From Atherix ibis (taxonomy: Eukaryota; Arthropoda; Insecta; Diptera; Athericidae), in the NCBI GenBank assembly GCA_958298945.1, contig OY282609.1:12754326-12818325 (forward strand): a stretch of 64,000 nt of DNA, written 5' to 3'. The translations under genes and the position numbers were made by a program. Each line of letters begins with the position of its first letter. Position 1 is the stretch's first letter. Of the stretch, positions 1-11,039 are shown piece after piece. Below the pieces are notes generated by a model. The model was given only the letters and a program-made list of their open reading frames with translations. It searched no databases and had not been told where the DNA came from.

Positions 1-79
1 TATTATTAACACAAACCATTTGTAAAAGTTATGCCATCTGTTGTCAATCCCGCATTTTTAAGTTAATGCTTCTTTTTTT

Positions 80-525
80 ATGTTTGTATTACTGTTATTC
101 GTCGTAATCTCAAAATTCTCGTTATAAAAAGTTTCTTGCCCGTTTATAACTGTTTCTCGTTATAAAAAGTTTCATACTCATGGTAAGAAAATTGTTTTTA
201 GTAATCCTCTCCAGGAAATGCTATCGCAGCTTGAGACAGCAATGACTACGGGACTTTTTGATCTATATGGACTAGAACTCTGGAGTCAAAAGTCCTTTGT
301 AAAATAATAAATACTCCTTTTTATGTTTGTAATATTGTCATTTGTTGTTATCTCAAAATTCTCGTTATAAAAAATTTTAATTTCAATTCCCCAATTTATT
401 ATCATTTTCTCATAAGAGAATTATCATCAGTGATTCTCTCTAGTAACACTGCCCGTTGCTTAATACAGTAATGACCACGGGGAGCTTTTGGAGTAGCATT
501 AATTGAAGTAGCATAGATGAGTGTT
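80..525 (+). repeat. Degenerate tandem repeat, period about 243 bp, with a Jockey-like scrap
   Basis: Two diverged copies follow one another. The segment starting ATGTTTGTATTACTG near 80 recurs from 323 as ATGTTTGTAATATTG. Both copies then carry TCTCAAAATTCTCGTTATAA and a related stretch ending GCAATGACTACGGGA / GTAATGACCACGGGG. Around 267-290 the plus strand reads YGLELWSQ, resembling the conserved IWAYGLELWG block after the RT domain of Jockey elements, which is seen clearly at 6995-7035. I infer a decayed, duplicated piece of Jockey 3' region. The motif CTCGTTATAAA recurs near 13222 and 40751. Confidence 0.5.
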
Positions 526-530
526 AAAAT

Positions 531-3500
531 TGCCTTTTAATATTCTAATGATACCTTTAGCAATAAATCTCCTTGTCACTAGTAATAGTTCTTCAAAAAA
601 TAAATAGAAAATAAATGCTTTAATAATAATTGTAAATTTTTTAATGAAATCATTATACAATTTTGCTACTGAATTATTTTTCTATTATTTTTTATAAATT
701 TCGTATCATAAAAAGCTCATACAATATTCTATCATAAAAAATTTAATCTGTTCAGCACTTTAATGTCTAATAATATAATATGATTTATGATAGAAATGAT
801 TTTGCTAACGCATCAAGTTTCATTTATTTAATGTCTGTTTTTATTCTCCAATCTAGAAAAAGAAAAATGAAAATTTCTTAGAAAAAGAAAAATGAAAATT
901 TTTAAGAAAAACTCTCTTCTTCTTTCGTTTTATGAAATGGAAAATGGGAAGTATGGGTTAAATAGCAAAATGCTTACGGCTATATTTATTGATCGGAAAT
1001 AGCTCTTTTTTTTTAAAAAAATATTTATCCTCTTTAAAACATTATATGAATGGACTTATGTATAAGGAATTATATATTTCTAAGAATATTCTTCACAGGA
1101 CATTTATAATGAAAGAATATTAAAGCAATGTGTACTCGTATTTTACCATTTTAAAAGAGTAAACTTTTTGTATGAACACAAGATTTTGTCCACGTTTTTC
1201 TATATTTTATGATGATTATTAATGTATGAAAGAAAAATATATATGATTTTGCTTTTGAAATTGTATTATTTCTTATAAATATTATATATTCTAGAAAATT
1301 TATTTGATTGAACTTTATAAAACGTAAAAATCAAATATTTTTATGGATTTAATAAATTTAAAGACTTTACAGAAATTTCTGAAAATTATGAATTTCTACT
1401 CAAAATTCTATTTAATTTTTTCATTTTCTTTAATTTTATTATATATTACAGTTTTTATAGAATTAATTTTTATTGAGAAAATTACTTTTTGTAATAAAAA
1501 TTTTGAATTTATTTTGGAATTTCCCCAAAAAAACTACATTTTTGTGAATTAGTTATGATAATTAGGCAAATATTTTTTTATCAAAAATTCTAAATTTCCT
1601 TCACTTTTCTACTTTATAGCAATCAAAAAAACTAACAAAAGATTTTTAAAGGATTTTCTTTTAATTATTGTAAATTTTATTCTAAAAATATTACAATAAT
1701 ACTTTGTGAAAAATTTCCTATTGATAAAAGTAATGGTTTGGTTTCATCTTTTAATAAATATTAATAAAAACCATTCGAAATAAGGAAATTTTCATATTAA
1801 TATCGAGTGGGTTTGAAAAATCATCAACATAATAATATGTGGGGTAAGGGGGGGGGGGGGGGGGGTGTGGTATCAGGGGAGATAGATATAAAAAGAGAGG
1901 ATGAGGAAAAAATAAATTCATCCTGTTAATATGAATTTATTCAATTTTATTTTTATTTAGAAAATTTTTTTTTATTTCATTTTAGATTATCAGTAAATTT
2001 AGCTAGATTATTTCTCCCCCTGTCTAGAAATTTCTTTTTTTTCTTTAAATTTAATATTAAAACGATAAAGGTTATATTTTGCGAAAGGATACGCAAGGAT
2101 ATTGTGAGTATTAATTTGTATATATGTGAAAAGTATGCTAAATTCTGACTACGAAATGTGATATTCGTAATGTAATCGTATTTGCATTACGAATTCATAG
2201 ATTCAAGGTAAAACGAAATTAGATAAAATGTCATCATTTGTAGTTGTTACACTTGTGAGGGTGGTTTTTTTTTCTTCTTCTATTCTAAAATGGAAAATGA
2301 TAATTGTGCTTTTTAGATGACATAGCAAAAGCAAATAGTGAAATAAAATTTTCTTTTTTTTTACGATAACTTTTATCCATATACACATCCTCGTAAACGA
2401 TAATAAAAATTATCATTTCGAAATTGTATTGTGACAAGTCGTCCTATTTTGTTATCCGACAATTGAATTTATCAGCATTCATGAATTTGGTTTCCCTTAT
2501 TACCCGGATAGTATCATATAGAAAAATTGCGTTTTCTTTTCGAATCTGTTTGACTCTTATGCTAACGAACATACATACTCGTATATATTTACAGAATTCA
2601 GAGTTTCGTTATATTTCCCATTCAATTATTTCACTCTGTTGGGAGTGACGACGATATATGCTATTCAGTTATGCTGATTCTTATGAAATTCGATCCAATT
2701 GAAAAATTACAAATAAACTTCATAAATATAATCAACTACCACATTTCGTCAGCGTCACTCAAATCCGATATTTTCTTCCTTACAATAAGCATCATACAAT
2801 AACATTAGAAATAAATGGAATAAAAGGAGAAAATTCGTTTAGATGTGAAATTCATAATTTATGAAATTCAAATAAAATTGTAGATTTTCAAGTACGGCAT
2901 AGTACGATTCTCGGTGTCACCTGCAATCACGTATGATATGACAAGAAGAGAGTAAATAAATGTTCCAACCCCGTCAAAGTAGAAACACTCCATTGTATGT
3001 TTATGGTGACGATAACAATAATTCTCAACATCCCCAAGAGTAGACAAGAAATGAAATTGAAGTGAATCGAACACATTCGAGATCATAATATCTAGAATTG
3101 CCTCCATAATCATCGTACACTGTTTGACACGAAATACAAAATACAAAATACGAAAATACTCATGCACACTCTAGATTGCTTGTTGAACTTATGCCAATTG
3201 TAATATAAACTAAAAGGGATGAAAGGAAGTAAGTAACACGTTCGTGGGAAAATATGTACGCATAGCCATCAAAATTTTGGAAGTCTTGGAAGATTTGATT
3301 TTAATGGGAATGCGTGTCTTTGAGACGGCGGCAGTTCCGAAAAGTGTTTATTTTCTACATAAGTGGACTGGCATGTTTTCCTTTTAATTTTATGAGATTA
3401 ACCCGGAACTGTGCAACTCGATATAAAGACTTGAAAAATATACAAATATGTACAATATTTTGGACCATTATTTTCTCACATCAAAATGTTTATGTGCAAA

Positions 3501-3800
3501 TTATCTATAATATTCAAGCAAGATTAAATCTGAGATTCTTTGTAGATGGTTTGTGATTATTGTAAATTATGAACAAGAAAACAATTAATTAAAAATATTA
3601 AATGGGCTTTTGAAGATGCGAATTATTTTATATAAATTTACGAAAATATTAGAAAAAAGTACCCAAATTATAGATTGTTAAGTAATCAAGAAAGTGTTTT
3701 AAAAAAAGAATGCCCAAAATAAAGCTAAAACTGCAGAAAGGACTACATAACGAAATTTCAAAATAAAATGTAGATTGTTCTAAAAAACTACACAAAACAA
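531..3800. other. AT-rich DNA without recognised genes
   Basis: Long A/T stretches with no recognisable protein. An uninterrupted run of 18 G lies at 1848-1865. The longest open frames (69, 74 and 99 codons; the last is 2868-3167 on the minus strand) show no family motif or splice context I recognise. I treat them as chance frames. Confidence 0.6.
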
Positions 3801-3806
3801 GTATTA

Positions 3807-5089
3807 CGAGGGTCGTTCAATAAGTCCTTACAAAAAGATGGAAAAAAACTGTTTTTTTTTTAAAAAAAATAATTATTTTTCAACATAATCTTCTTTTGGC
3901 TCCTTTTGGCTCTATACACTTTCCCAACCGTTTTTCCAAAATTTTTATGCCGTCCAAAAAATAGGATTTCGGAAGTTCTGCAAAATACTCATCCGTTTGA
4001 GCAATGACGTCCTCGTTGGAAGTGAACCGTCGTCCGCAAAGCCATTTCTTCAGATTGGGGAAAAGAAAGTAGTCACTCGGGGCCAAATCTGGTGAATAAG
4101 CGGGATGCTGAAACAATTCCATTCTCAATTCCACAATTTTGGCCATGGAAACAGCGCAGGTGTGCACACGCGCATTGTCCTGATGCAAGAGGATTTTTTT
4201 CTTCTTCAGATGGGGGCGTTTCTCTTCGATTTCCTCGCTCAACCGTTGCAATAACAACGCGTAATACGCTCCTGTTATTATTTTTCCTTTTTCCAAGTAG
4301 TCGACAAAAATCATGTCCTGCGAATCCCAAAAGACCGTGGCCAACATCTTGCCGGCCGATGGCACAGTTTTTGCCTTCTTTGGAGTCCGTTCACCCTTGA
4401 AAATCCACTGTGATGACTGTGTCTTCGTTTTTGGAGTGTAGTAGTGTATCCAGGTTTCGTCCACAGCGACATATCGACGAAGGAATTCGGCAGGATTGCG
4501 ATGAAAGAGTGCCAACATAGCCTCAGAGTCCACTACACGATTGCGCTTATTCTCCTCTGAGAGCAAACGCGGCACCCATCTTGCCGAAATTTTTTTCACA
4601 GACAATTTTTCATGCAAAATTGAAGCGACTGTACCCGTGGCCTCAACGGTGATATGCCCGTGACCTAAACTAATTCCCGCGTAGACACCTCAACTAGTCG
4701 TCCTGAACGATGTTCATCTTTTGTGGATGAACGGCCACGTTTAAATTCATTCACCCAATTGTAAACCGTCGCAAACACAGGTGCGGATGTGCCATGAACT
4801 GCATCCAACTCGACTTTGATTTCTTTCGGGCTTAAGCCTTTCAAATGGAGATGTTTGATGACAGCCCTAAACTCGCTTTTTTGCATTGTTATGCACAAAT
4901 AAATGTCGTTTACTTTAATCGACGATAGAAATTGACCTACGCTATGGATCGAGCTGAAATTTTGACAGCTTTCCTGTCGATAATGCTACTTACAAAAAAA
5001 GTAAGGGTGTGGCGTCTTTTTGTTAGATCTTTACCGACACTACGAGCGCAATTTCTCGGAATTTCTAAGGACTTATTGAACGACCCTCG
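3807..5089 (-). mobile_element. Mariner element with perfect 24-bp inverted repeats
   Basis: The ends are perfect 24-bp inverted repeats, CGAGGGTCGTTCAATAAGTC... at 3807-3830 and its reverse complement at 5066-5089. TA dinucleotides flank both ends (3805-3806 and 5090-5091), the target duplication typical of Tc1/mariner. The length of 1283 bp is that of a full mariner. It carries one transposase pseudogene on the minus strand. The intact termini and target site suggest a fairly recent insertion, although the gene is dead. The TIR is close to those of the copies at 25088 and 35917, so these belong to related subfamilies. Confidence 0.95.
3880..4898 (-). pseudogene. Mariner transposase, DD34D, frameshifted
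   Basis: It encoded a DNA transposase that cuts and joins mariner ends in the nucleus. The N-terminal part (4665-4898, 77 residues) has the first helix-turn-helix region. The C-terminal part (3880-4617, 245 residues) holds the catalytic domain. The three aspartates are present: VDETWIHYY, LLHQDNARVHT and, 34 residues later, SDYFLF. The linker motif ARWVPRLL is also intact. Between the two parts the frame breaks and, compared with the related copy at 36575-37063, roughly 20 codons of the second helix-turn-helix linker are missing. The gene therefore cannot give a full protein. The C-terminus (AKRRLC) also departs from the family pattern, so the true stop may have been lost. Confidence 0.93.
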
Positions 5090-5091
5090 TA

Positions 5092-5135
5092 TCTAACAAA
5101 AAGACGCCGCACCCTTTACGATAGCTGGACTGAAA
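5092..5135 (+). repeat. Inverted subterminal fragment outside the mariner end
   Basis: TCTAACAAAAAGACGCCGCA, just outside the right terminus of the 3807-5089 mariner, is the near-exact inverse of GGTGTGGCGTCTTTTTGTTA inside the element at about 5006-5025. The match extends to about 5120. It looks like a subterminal scrap of a second copy in opposite orientation, or a foldback made on insertion. Confidence 0.55.
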
Positions 5136-5169
5136 CGGACTACAATTAAGCGGACGCATATGATGAATA

Positions 5170-5269
5170 AACCATTTACTTGCACAATTATTTACTCCAC
5201 CTGAAGATATATTAGAGAGAACTCTAGTATATCCTCAGGTGGAGTAAATATTTGTGCAAGTAAATGGTT
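5170..5269. repeat. Long hairpin with 48-bp arms
   Basis: The arm 5170-5217 (AACCATTTACTTGCACAATT...) is the reverse complement of 5222-5269 with only three mismatches, separated by a 4-base loop. The palindrome is about 100 bp. No TA duplication or known TIR is seen at its ends. It could be a tiny foldback element, a template-switch product or a transcribed hairpin. It sits between a mariner and a Jockey remnant. Confidence 0.85.
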
Positions 5270-5284
5270 CCATTCCCTACCCAT

Positions 5285-5784
5285 CCATTTCCTATCCATA
5301 AGTCTTCCGTCAAAGGCAATCACTCCTTTCAAAGCTACTAATTTGATTCAATTCCTTCTCAAAAATAAACCTTCTCAAAAAACAAACCTATACTATAAAG
5401 GTCTTTTTTGCTAAACTATATAACTCCATTTTCGTAAAACACGTTTCCCAATAACCCAATGAACCGCCCTATTTCCAATAAGTCTCCTTCCAATCCTCTC
5501 GAAAATCTTTGAAAAAATAGTCCTCCACCGCTTACGTCCGCTACTCGACTACTCCAATTTAATTCCCAACCAGTCATCGAGTTGTCGATTTTATGGTAGC
5601 CTCTTTAGAAAGAAAAGAGTAGAGTCCCGGTATGTTCTTCATATAAGTCAAGCTTTCGACAGAGTTTCGCACCCAAGCTTACTCTGAAATTTTAAAAAGT
5701 ATCCTTTTTTCTACTTATTTCCTAGTCTTAAGATCACCTTTCCAACCGACACTTCCAAATAAACGAGTCCAAGGAACTGTCCAA
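5285..5784 (+). pseudogene. Jockey-type reverse transcriptase, 5' part
   Basis: A decayed non-LTR retrotransposon RT on the plus strand. Translating across frameshifts gives blocks matching Jockey RTs: a start like NRPISNKSPSNPLENL, HRLRPLLDYSNLIPNQSS, then SQAFDRVSHPSLL (the first RT aspartate block, usually SQAFDRVWH) and LKITFPTDTSK. The family copies its RNA at a nicked target. This copy has many stops and frameshifts and is inactive. It is interrupted at 5785 by the mariner 5787-6710 and resumes at 6713. Confidence 0.75.
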
Positions 5785-5786
5785 TA

Positions 5787-6710
5787 CGAGGTCTCTTCAA
5801 AAAGTATCGCGAATTTTGAATTTCCGCGGGTTACGTATATTCGATTTCGAATTTTTTATGGTGTTATGTTGGTACTCATGTCTCTTACTTATGCCGATAA
5901 GTTCGGCCATTTTGAATGTTCAATTAATTTTTGACAGTTGCTTTGCTTCCACGTGTTTTGACTCGTCTTCCATTTTTGCCCATTCCAAAAAATGGATCAA
6001 AGAATCTGTTTCGGGAACAAGAAAAAGTCACAGCGGGCTAGATCTGGGAAATACGGGGGCTGCGGCATTATTAGTGTATTATTTTTGGCTAAAAATTCGC
6101 TCACAAGCAATGATGTGTGAGCAGGGGCGTTATCATGGTGCAAAAGCCAATTTTTGTTCTTCCACAAATCCGGTCGATTCTGGCGGATTGCTCCACGCAA
6201 CGTGCGCATAACTTGCACGCAATATTCCTTGTTGACCGTTCTGCCCTGTGGTAAGAACTGAAGATGTACCACGTCCCTGCAATCGAAGAAATCTGTAAGC
6301 AAAACCTTCACATTCGACCGAACTTGGCGCCCTTTTTTCGGTTTTGGCTCGTGCGGCAGCTTCCATTGGGATGATTGAGCTTTGGTTTCCATGTCATAAC
6401 CATAAACACATGATTCTTCACCAGTTATAACCCATTGAAACAAATTTGGGTCATCGCGGACAGAGTCCAACAGCTCCTTAGCAATGTTAATGCGATGCTG
6501 TTTTTGGTCGAAAATGGGCAAAATTCGAAGACGACCCAAAACACGTGCAAGCAAAGCAGCTGTCAAAAATTAACTGAACATTCAAAATGGCCAAATTTGT
6601 CGGCATAAGTGAGAGACATAAGTACCAACATAACGCCACAAAAAGTCGAAAATCGAATATACATAACCCACGGAAATTCAAAATTCGCGATACTTTTTGA
6701 ACATACCTCG
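5787..6710. mobile_element. Rearranged mariner with two head-to-head 5' ends
   Basis: The termini are CGAGGTCTCTTCAAAAAGTA at 5787 and the inverse of CGAGGTATGTTCAAAAAGTA at 6710, flanked by TA on both sides. The inverted homology does not stop at the TIR. About 197 bp at each end (5787-5983 and 6513-6710) are inverted copies of each other, and both match the 5' end of the sister element at 9742. The left arm even includes the transposase start ATGGATCAAAGAATCTG (5992). It then switches at about 6009 to the inverse of the transposase C-terminal half. The true 3' end is absent. It is inserted in Jockey sequence. Confidence 0.88.
5997..6566 (-). pseudogene. Mariner transposase, N-terminal and C-terminal deleted
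   Basis: The minus-strand frame of 189 residues covers the mariner catalytic domain. It shows TGEESCVYGYD (the first acidic block), the QSSQWK and RQVRSNVKVLL blocks, LLHHDNAPAHTS (second Asp) and PDLARCDFFLF (third Asp, 34 residues after the second). The DNA-binding N-terminus was removed by an internal deletion that joins the 5' leader directly to the DQKQHRINIAKELL block. The C-terminal tail after FLFPK was replaced by the inverted 5' end. It cannot encode an active enzyme. Confidence 0.9.
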
Positions 6711-6712
6711 TA

Positions 6713-7060
6713 CCTCTTTATATATTGGATGGCGGTCCTCAGGGAAGTTTACTTGGACCCAACACCTACAATATTTATACCTTCTTTACTATATATGCTG
6801 ATCATATGGGCTGCTTCCCATCTCGCAAAAATCTAAACCCTACAGAACTGGTTTACTAGGTGGAGAATAAAAGTTAGGGATTGTAAATCTAGTCACGTAG
6901 CTTTTATTCTCTGCGCTTGACGTATAACCCACATAGACGACTTAAAATATAAGAACTAAGGGGACAAGCAAAGTATTTTTATACAATGTACTACTGAAAT
7001 CCATCTGGGCTTACGGACTAGAACTCTGGGGTCCTAGTAAACCTTCCAATTATAATCAAA
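6713..7060 (+). pseudogene. Jockey-type reverse transcriptase, 3' part
   Basis: Continuation of the RT interrupted at 5785. Plus-strand frames give LYISDGGPQGSLLGPNTYNIYT (the GVPQGS block), IYADHMG where YADD is expected (catalytic Asp to His), WFTRWRIKVRDCKSSHVAFIL, then IWAYGLELWG near 6995-7035. The order and spacing are those of Jockey RTs, although several frames must be combined. It ends near the Mos1-like element that begins at 7100. Confidence 0.78.
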
Positions 7061-7099
7061 ATTCTTTATTTTCATCATAATTTTTAACGCTATCTTTTA

Positions 7100-8388
7100 C
7101 CAGGTGTATAAGCTTAAATCCGCTGTTTTTTAGTCAAAAAAACACTGTTTTTTTTCTTAGAAAGCAAAAACAAATTTATTCAAAGTACTTGCCCTCGCTA
7201 GCTACCATCTCTCGGCCAATTTGTGGATACCACGCCAAAAAAAATTATTCTCTTTCGAAGCAAACCTCTCATCAAGCCATTTTCGGACGTTTTCGTAAGA
7301 ATCGAATTGCTGCTCAACGAGCGCGTGGCCCATCGATGAAAACAGGTGGTAGTCGGAAGGGGCCAGGTCTGGTAAATAAGCGGAATGGGGTAGCACCTCC
7401 CAGTTGAGTGTCTCCAAATAGTTTCGGACCATTTTTTACGTGTGCGATGGTGCATCGTCGAGGAGGAAAATCAGCTTGTCATGTCTTTGTTGATAATCCG
7501 TCCTTTTTTCACGCAAAGCATGGTGAAATTTGATCAGTTGTTGGTGGTAGCGGTGGGCATTGTTGGTGATAGACGATACCCTGCTGATCCCACCAAACGC
7601 ACAGCCTTGTCTTCCGTCCGACGAAGCTGTGCGTTTGGTGAAATTGTTGATGGTTGACCGGGATCAATTCCCGGTTTCTCGAAATATATCCAATTTTCAT
7701 CGCTTGTCACAATCCGATGCAGGAACGACTTTCTTTTTTGTCTGGCAAGCAAGATTTCGCATGTGTGTTGGCGTCGCTCCATCTGCCTATCGTTCAATTC
7801 ATGCGGCACCTATTTTCCGATCTTTTCAATCTTCCCCATGGCACGCAGATGCAAGGAAATGGCTGGTTGAGTAGTACCCAATTGCTCCGCGAGCATTTTT
7901 TGTGATTGGGTATCGTCTTTGCCCAAAAAAGCCTGCAATTGATGGTCCTCAACCTTCCTAGGCCGATTTTCACGTTTTTTGTCCCACAAGTCATAATTGC
8001 AGTCTTTAAACGGACGAAACCAATCTCGGCACATTGTTTCCGATAAAGCACTGTCACCATAGGCCTCCATAAGCATTCGATACGATTCGGTAGCCGATTT
8101 CTTCAAATCAAAGCAAAAAAGCAGAGCTTGCCGCATATACTCTTTTTCTGTCATAAAACTAGACATGATTACCAAACGAAAAATGTATGTTGTTGTACGA
8201 AATTTCTGACAATGTGCACTGATTAATGTTGACAGATGTCAAACTCATAAAAAAAAGTTTAATTTTCATCTAAATCAAACTAAAAAATCTTAAATTTGAT
8301 TAGATTTGATTAGATGGCGTGACTTTATATTTTCATCTAAAATCACGCCCTCTAAACCCAAATAGCGGATTTAAGCTTATACATCTAA
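7100..8388 (-). mobile_element. Mos1-like (mauritiana-type) mariner, near full length
   Basis: The left TIR begins CCAGGTGTATAAGCTTAAAT at 7100 after TA (7098-7099). The right TIR at 8365-8388 is its inverse with changes in the last bases, and no clean TA follows it. The 1289 bp and the start CAGGTGTA-AAG fit the Mos1 type. A deleted sister copy lies at 40908-41693. Confidence 0.92.
7202..8163 (-). pseudogene. Mos1-like mariner transposase, frameshifted
   Basis: The minus strand carries three consecutive pieces of a Mos1-type transposase. The N-terminus (to 7810) starts MSSFMTEKEYMRQALLFCFD and includes the helix-turn-helix block AEQLGTTQPAISLHLRAMGK. The middle (7534-7809) has PHELNDRQMERR and HRIVTSDENWIYF with the first Asp. 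The C-terminus (7202-7432) has LETLNWEVLPHSAYLPDLAP, SDYHLF with the third Asp, and FFWRGIHKLAERW. The pieces lie in different frames and the segment around the second Asp is disrupted. A 15-bp palindrome at 7591-7640 overwrites part of the region before CVWWDQ. The gene is inactive. The start at 8163 is chosen because MSSF is the family's usual beginning. Confidence 0.9.
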
Positions 8389-9741
8389 AAGTCCCTTTTT
8401 TGTGCATGATGTGGCTTTATTTTGCTATAAGAAATTCTATTCCCAAATATTTTGAACAGATCAAATAGCACCCCATATTCAGATATAGTTTTGTCGTTTA
8501 TGTACATTGTCGAATTGACAATTTTATTAAGCCTGTCCTCATGAAAACGGCCATTCGCTAGCCTCAGTCAGAGCGTTCAAGACTGTTTGTATTTAGCATA
8601 ATTAAATTCAAGAGTCCAAAGAAAAGGTTTCAAAAAACATTTCGATTATTTCTCTAGAATGGGGAACAAAAAAAAGAATTGTACAAAAATTATCTATTAT
8701 ACAAGACGGCATATAGTTCAAAAATATAAACTGCAGAAATAATGGAATTTTTGGTGAAAAAAGCTTTCTAAGACAAATTAGAGCATATTGTTATAAAATA
8801 ATTCCGTCTACTACGAGAAATTCCTTCGCAAACAATTGTGAATAGCCAACAAATTTAAGAGTTTGGTCATCTTATATAAGCTAATTGGATCAAGTTTTCT
8901 TCTACTTGGATGAAGGCGTACAATCAAAAATATTTATTATTTGTATTACGCTATCTATTTTTATAAGGTTATTTATATCTACAACTATGAGATTATTTTT
9001 ATTTTCCTATTACTCGTAAGTTTATTTCTTCGTCCCAATAACATATAACAAACCAATATCATTAGTGGTTAAGGATGAACTTGTTGAAAATTTTTAACTG
9101 AATTGTTTTCACAATTCTACTTGATCTGAATTGTTCAAGACTTTACTGTATTCAATAAGATAGAGATGGTCTGGACTAGACTGTACTGGACTCAATTGGT
9201 TCAGACAGCAATGGATCGAATTGCACTTTATTCATGCTCAACCCAATTTCGACGATAACTAAATTCGACTTGAATTTTTGCCAAGAGCTTTCGAGCAACT
9301 TTCTTATTCTTCCTTTAATATTTATTTTGTTTTTTTTACAATTTGACTTAAATTTCGTAGAAAATAATATATTTAAAAGAGTAAAAAAATTGTATCGGTA
9401 TTATTATTATGAGTATAAATTGAATTTAGAAAATAATTTTTCGTACATTATAAATATAAATAATTTTAAATAGGTTAGGAAAAAAGATAAAATGACGGTA
9501 ATTTGGTGAAATTAGATAGATCAGAAAAACAAACTCATTTTCTAAATATTTGTTAAATACTTTTACTTTTACTTTAAAAAAAAAATAGTGAATTTACAAT
9601 CCCTTTACTTATGAGTTTTCTATCCAAAAAGTTTATCTCACCTGAAGTAAAATATTTAATTCATTGCCTTGCTAATAAAAAATCTACAAAAAATTGATAG
9701 ATTGGATAGTCGACTAAATCAGGACGTATCTAGCAAAAGTA
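8389..9741. other. AT-rich spacer
   Basis: No protein family, repeat array or RNA gene is recognisable here. Open frames such as 9234-9473 are lysine-, phenylalanine- and asparagine-rich and look like by-products of AT-rich sequence. Confidence 0.5.
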
Positions 9742-11030
9742 CGAGGTCTGTTCAAAAAGTATCACGAATTTTGAATTTCCGCGGGTTACGTATATTCGAT
9801 TTTCGATATTTTTTTTGGCGTTATGTTGCTACTCATGTCTCTCACTTATGCCGACAAGTTCGGCCATTTTTAATGTTCAGTTAATTTTTGACAGCTTTGC
9901 TTGCACGTGTTTTGGCTCGTCTTCGATTTTTGCCCATTCCAAAAAATGGATCAAAGAATCTGTATCAAATTTTGTGTGAAAAACATAATTAATTGCGCGG
10001 ACGCAATCCGAATGTTAACTGTGGCATATGGTGAAGCTACCTTGGACCGAAGCAACATTTATCGGTAGTGCAAAATGTTCTCAGGCGGCCGAGAAGATAT
10101 GAACGACGAAAAGCGTCCCGGACGCCCGAGCACGTCAACAACAGACGAAAATATTGATGAAGAAAATAGTATTGGCCAATCGTCGAATCACCGTTAGAGA
10201 ATGGCTGGTGCCATTCAATTGTTACCAATGATTTTGTCGTGGGACGAGTCGCCGCGAAATTCGTACCAAAATTGCTCAATTTCGACCAAAAACAGCATCG
10301 CATTAACATTGCTAAGGCGCTGTTGGACTCTGTCCGCGACGACCCAAATTTGCTCCAAAGGGCCATAACTGGTGACAAATCATAGGTTTATAGTTATGAT
10401 ATGAAAATGAAAGCTCAATCATCCTAATGGAAGCTGCCGCACGAGTCAAAACCGAAAAAAGCGCGCCAAGTTCGGTCGAATGTGAAGGTTTTGCTTACAG
10501 TTTTCTTCGATTGCAGGGACGTGGTGCAGCATGAGTTGTTGCCACAGAGTAGAATGGTCAATAAGGAATATTACCTGCAAGTAATGCGCAAATAGCGCGA
10601 AGCAATCTGCCAGAAACGCCCGGACTTGTGGAAGAACAAAAATTGGCTTTTGCACCATGATAACGCCCCTGCTCACACATCGTTGCTTGTGCGCAAATTT
10701 TTTGCCAAAAACAATACACTAATAATGCCGCAGCCACCGTATTCCCAAGATCTGGCCCCCTTTGACTTTTTCTTGTTCCCGAAACTGAAGAGCCCCATGA
10801 AAGCACGACGCTATGCTACGATTGAGGAGATAAAGATGGCATTGAAGGAGGAGCTGAACAAGATCACAAAAAATGATTTTTTGAAGTGCTCCGAGGATTG
10901 GAAAAAACGTTAGAATAAGTTTATAATATCTGCTGTGGATTACTTTGAAGGGAACAAAATAGATATTTAAGAATAAATTCATCATTTTTGAAAAACCACA
11001 AAATTCGCGATACTTTTTGAACAGACCTCG
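9742..11030 (+). mobile_element. Full-length mariner, TIR CGAGGTCTGTTCAAAAAGTA
   Basis: The left end at 9742 and the right end at 11030 carry inverted repeats of about 31 bp with one mismatch, each next to a TA (9740-9741 and 11031-11032). The length of 1289 bp is that of a complete mariner. This is the reference copy in the window for the rearranged element at 5787 and the deleted element at 27390. Confidence 0.95.
9946..10913 (+). pseudogene. Mariner transposase, DD34D, many stops
   Basis: The reading frame begins at ATGGATCAAAGAATCTG (9946), giving MDQRICIKFCVKN, the N-terminal DNA-binding region. It is soon broken by stops and frameshifts. The catalytic C-terminal part is open from 10626 to 10913 (95 residues): LLHHDNAPAHTS (second Asp) and SQDLAPFDFFLF (third Asp, 34 residues between), then FLKCSEDWKKR. 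A block resembling FDQKQHRINIAKALLDSV lies around 10283. It is related to the copy at 5997-6566. The protein cannot be made in full. Confidence 0.9.
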
Positions 11031-11039
11031 TATATTTAT

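Noticed and set aside
1848..1865. Run of 18 G as a possible G-quadruplex
   Set aside because: A pure homopolymer run, also seen with 12 G at 32061, is more simply slippage or assembly length noise.
2868..3167. 99-codon minus-strand frame
   Set aside because: It shows no family motif, splice context or conservation that I can see. Length alone is not enough in this window.
4092..4400. 102-codon plus-strand frame opposite the mariner transposase
   Set aside because: Antisense shadow of the real transposase. The same applies to the plus-strand frames at 25310-25831 and 36139-36660.
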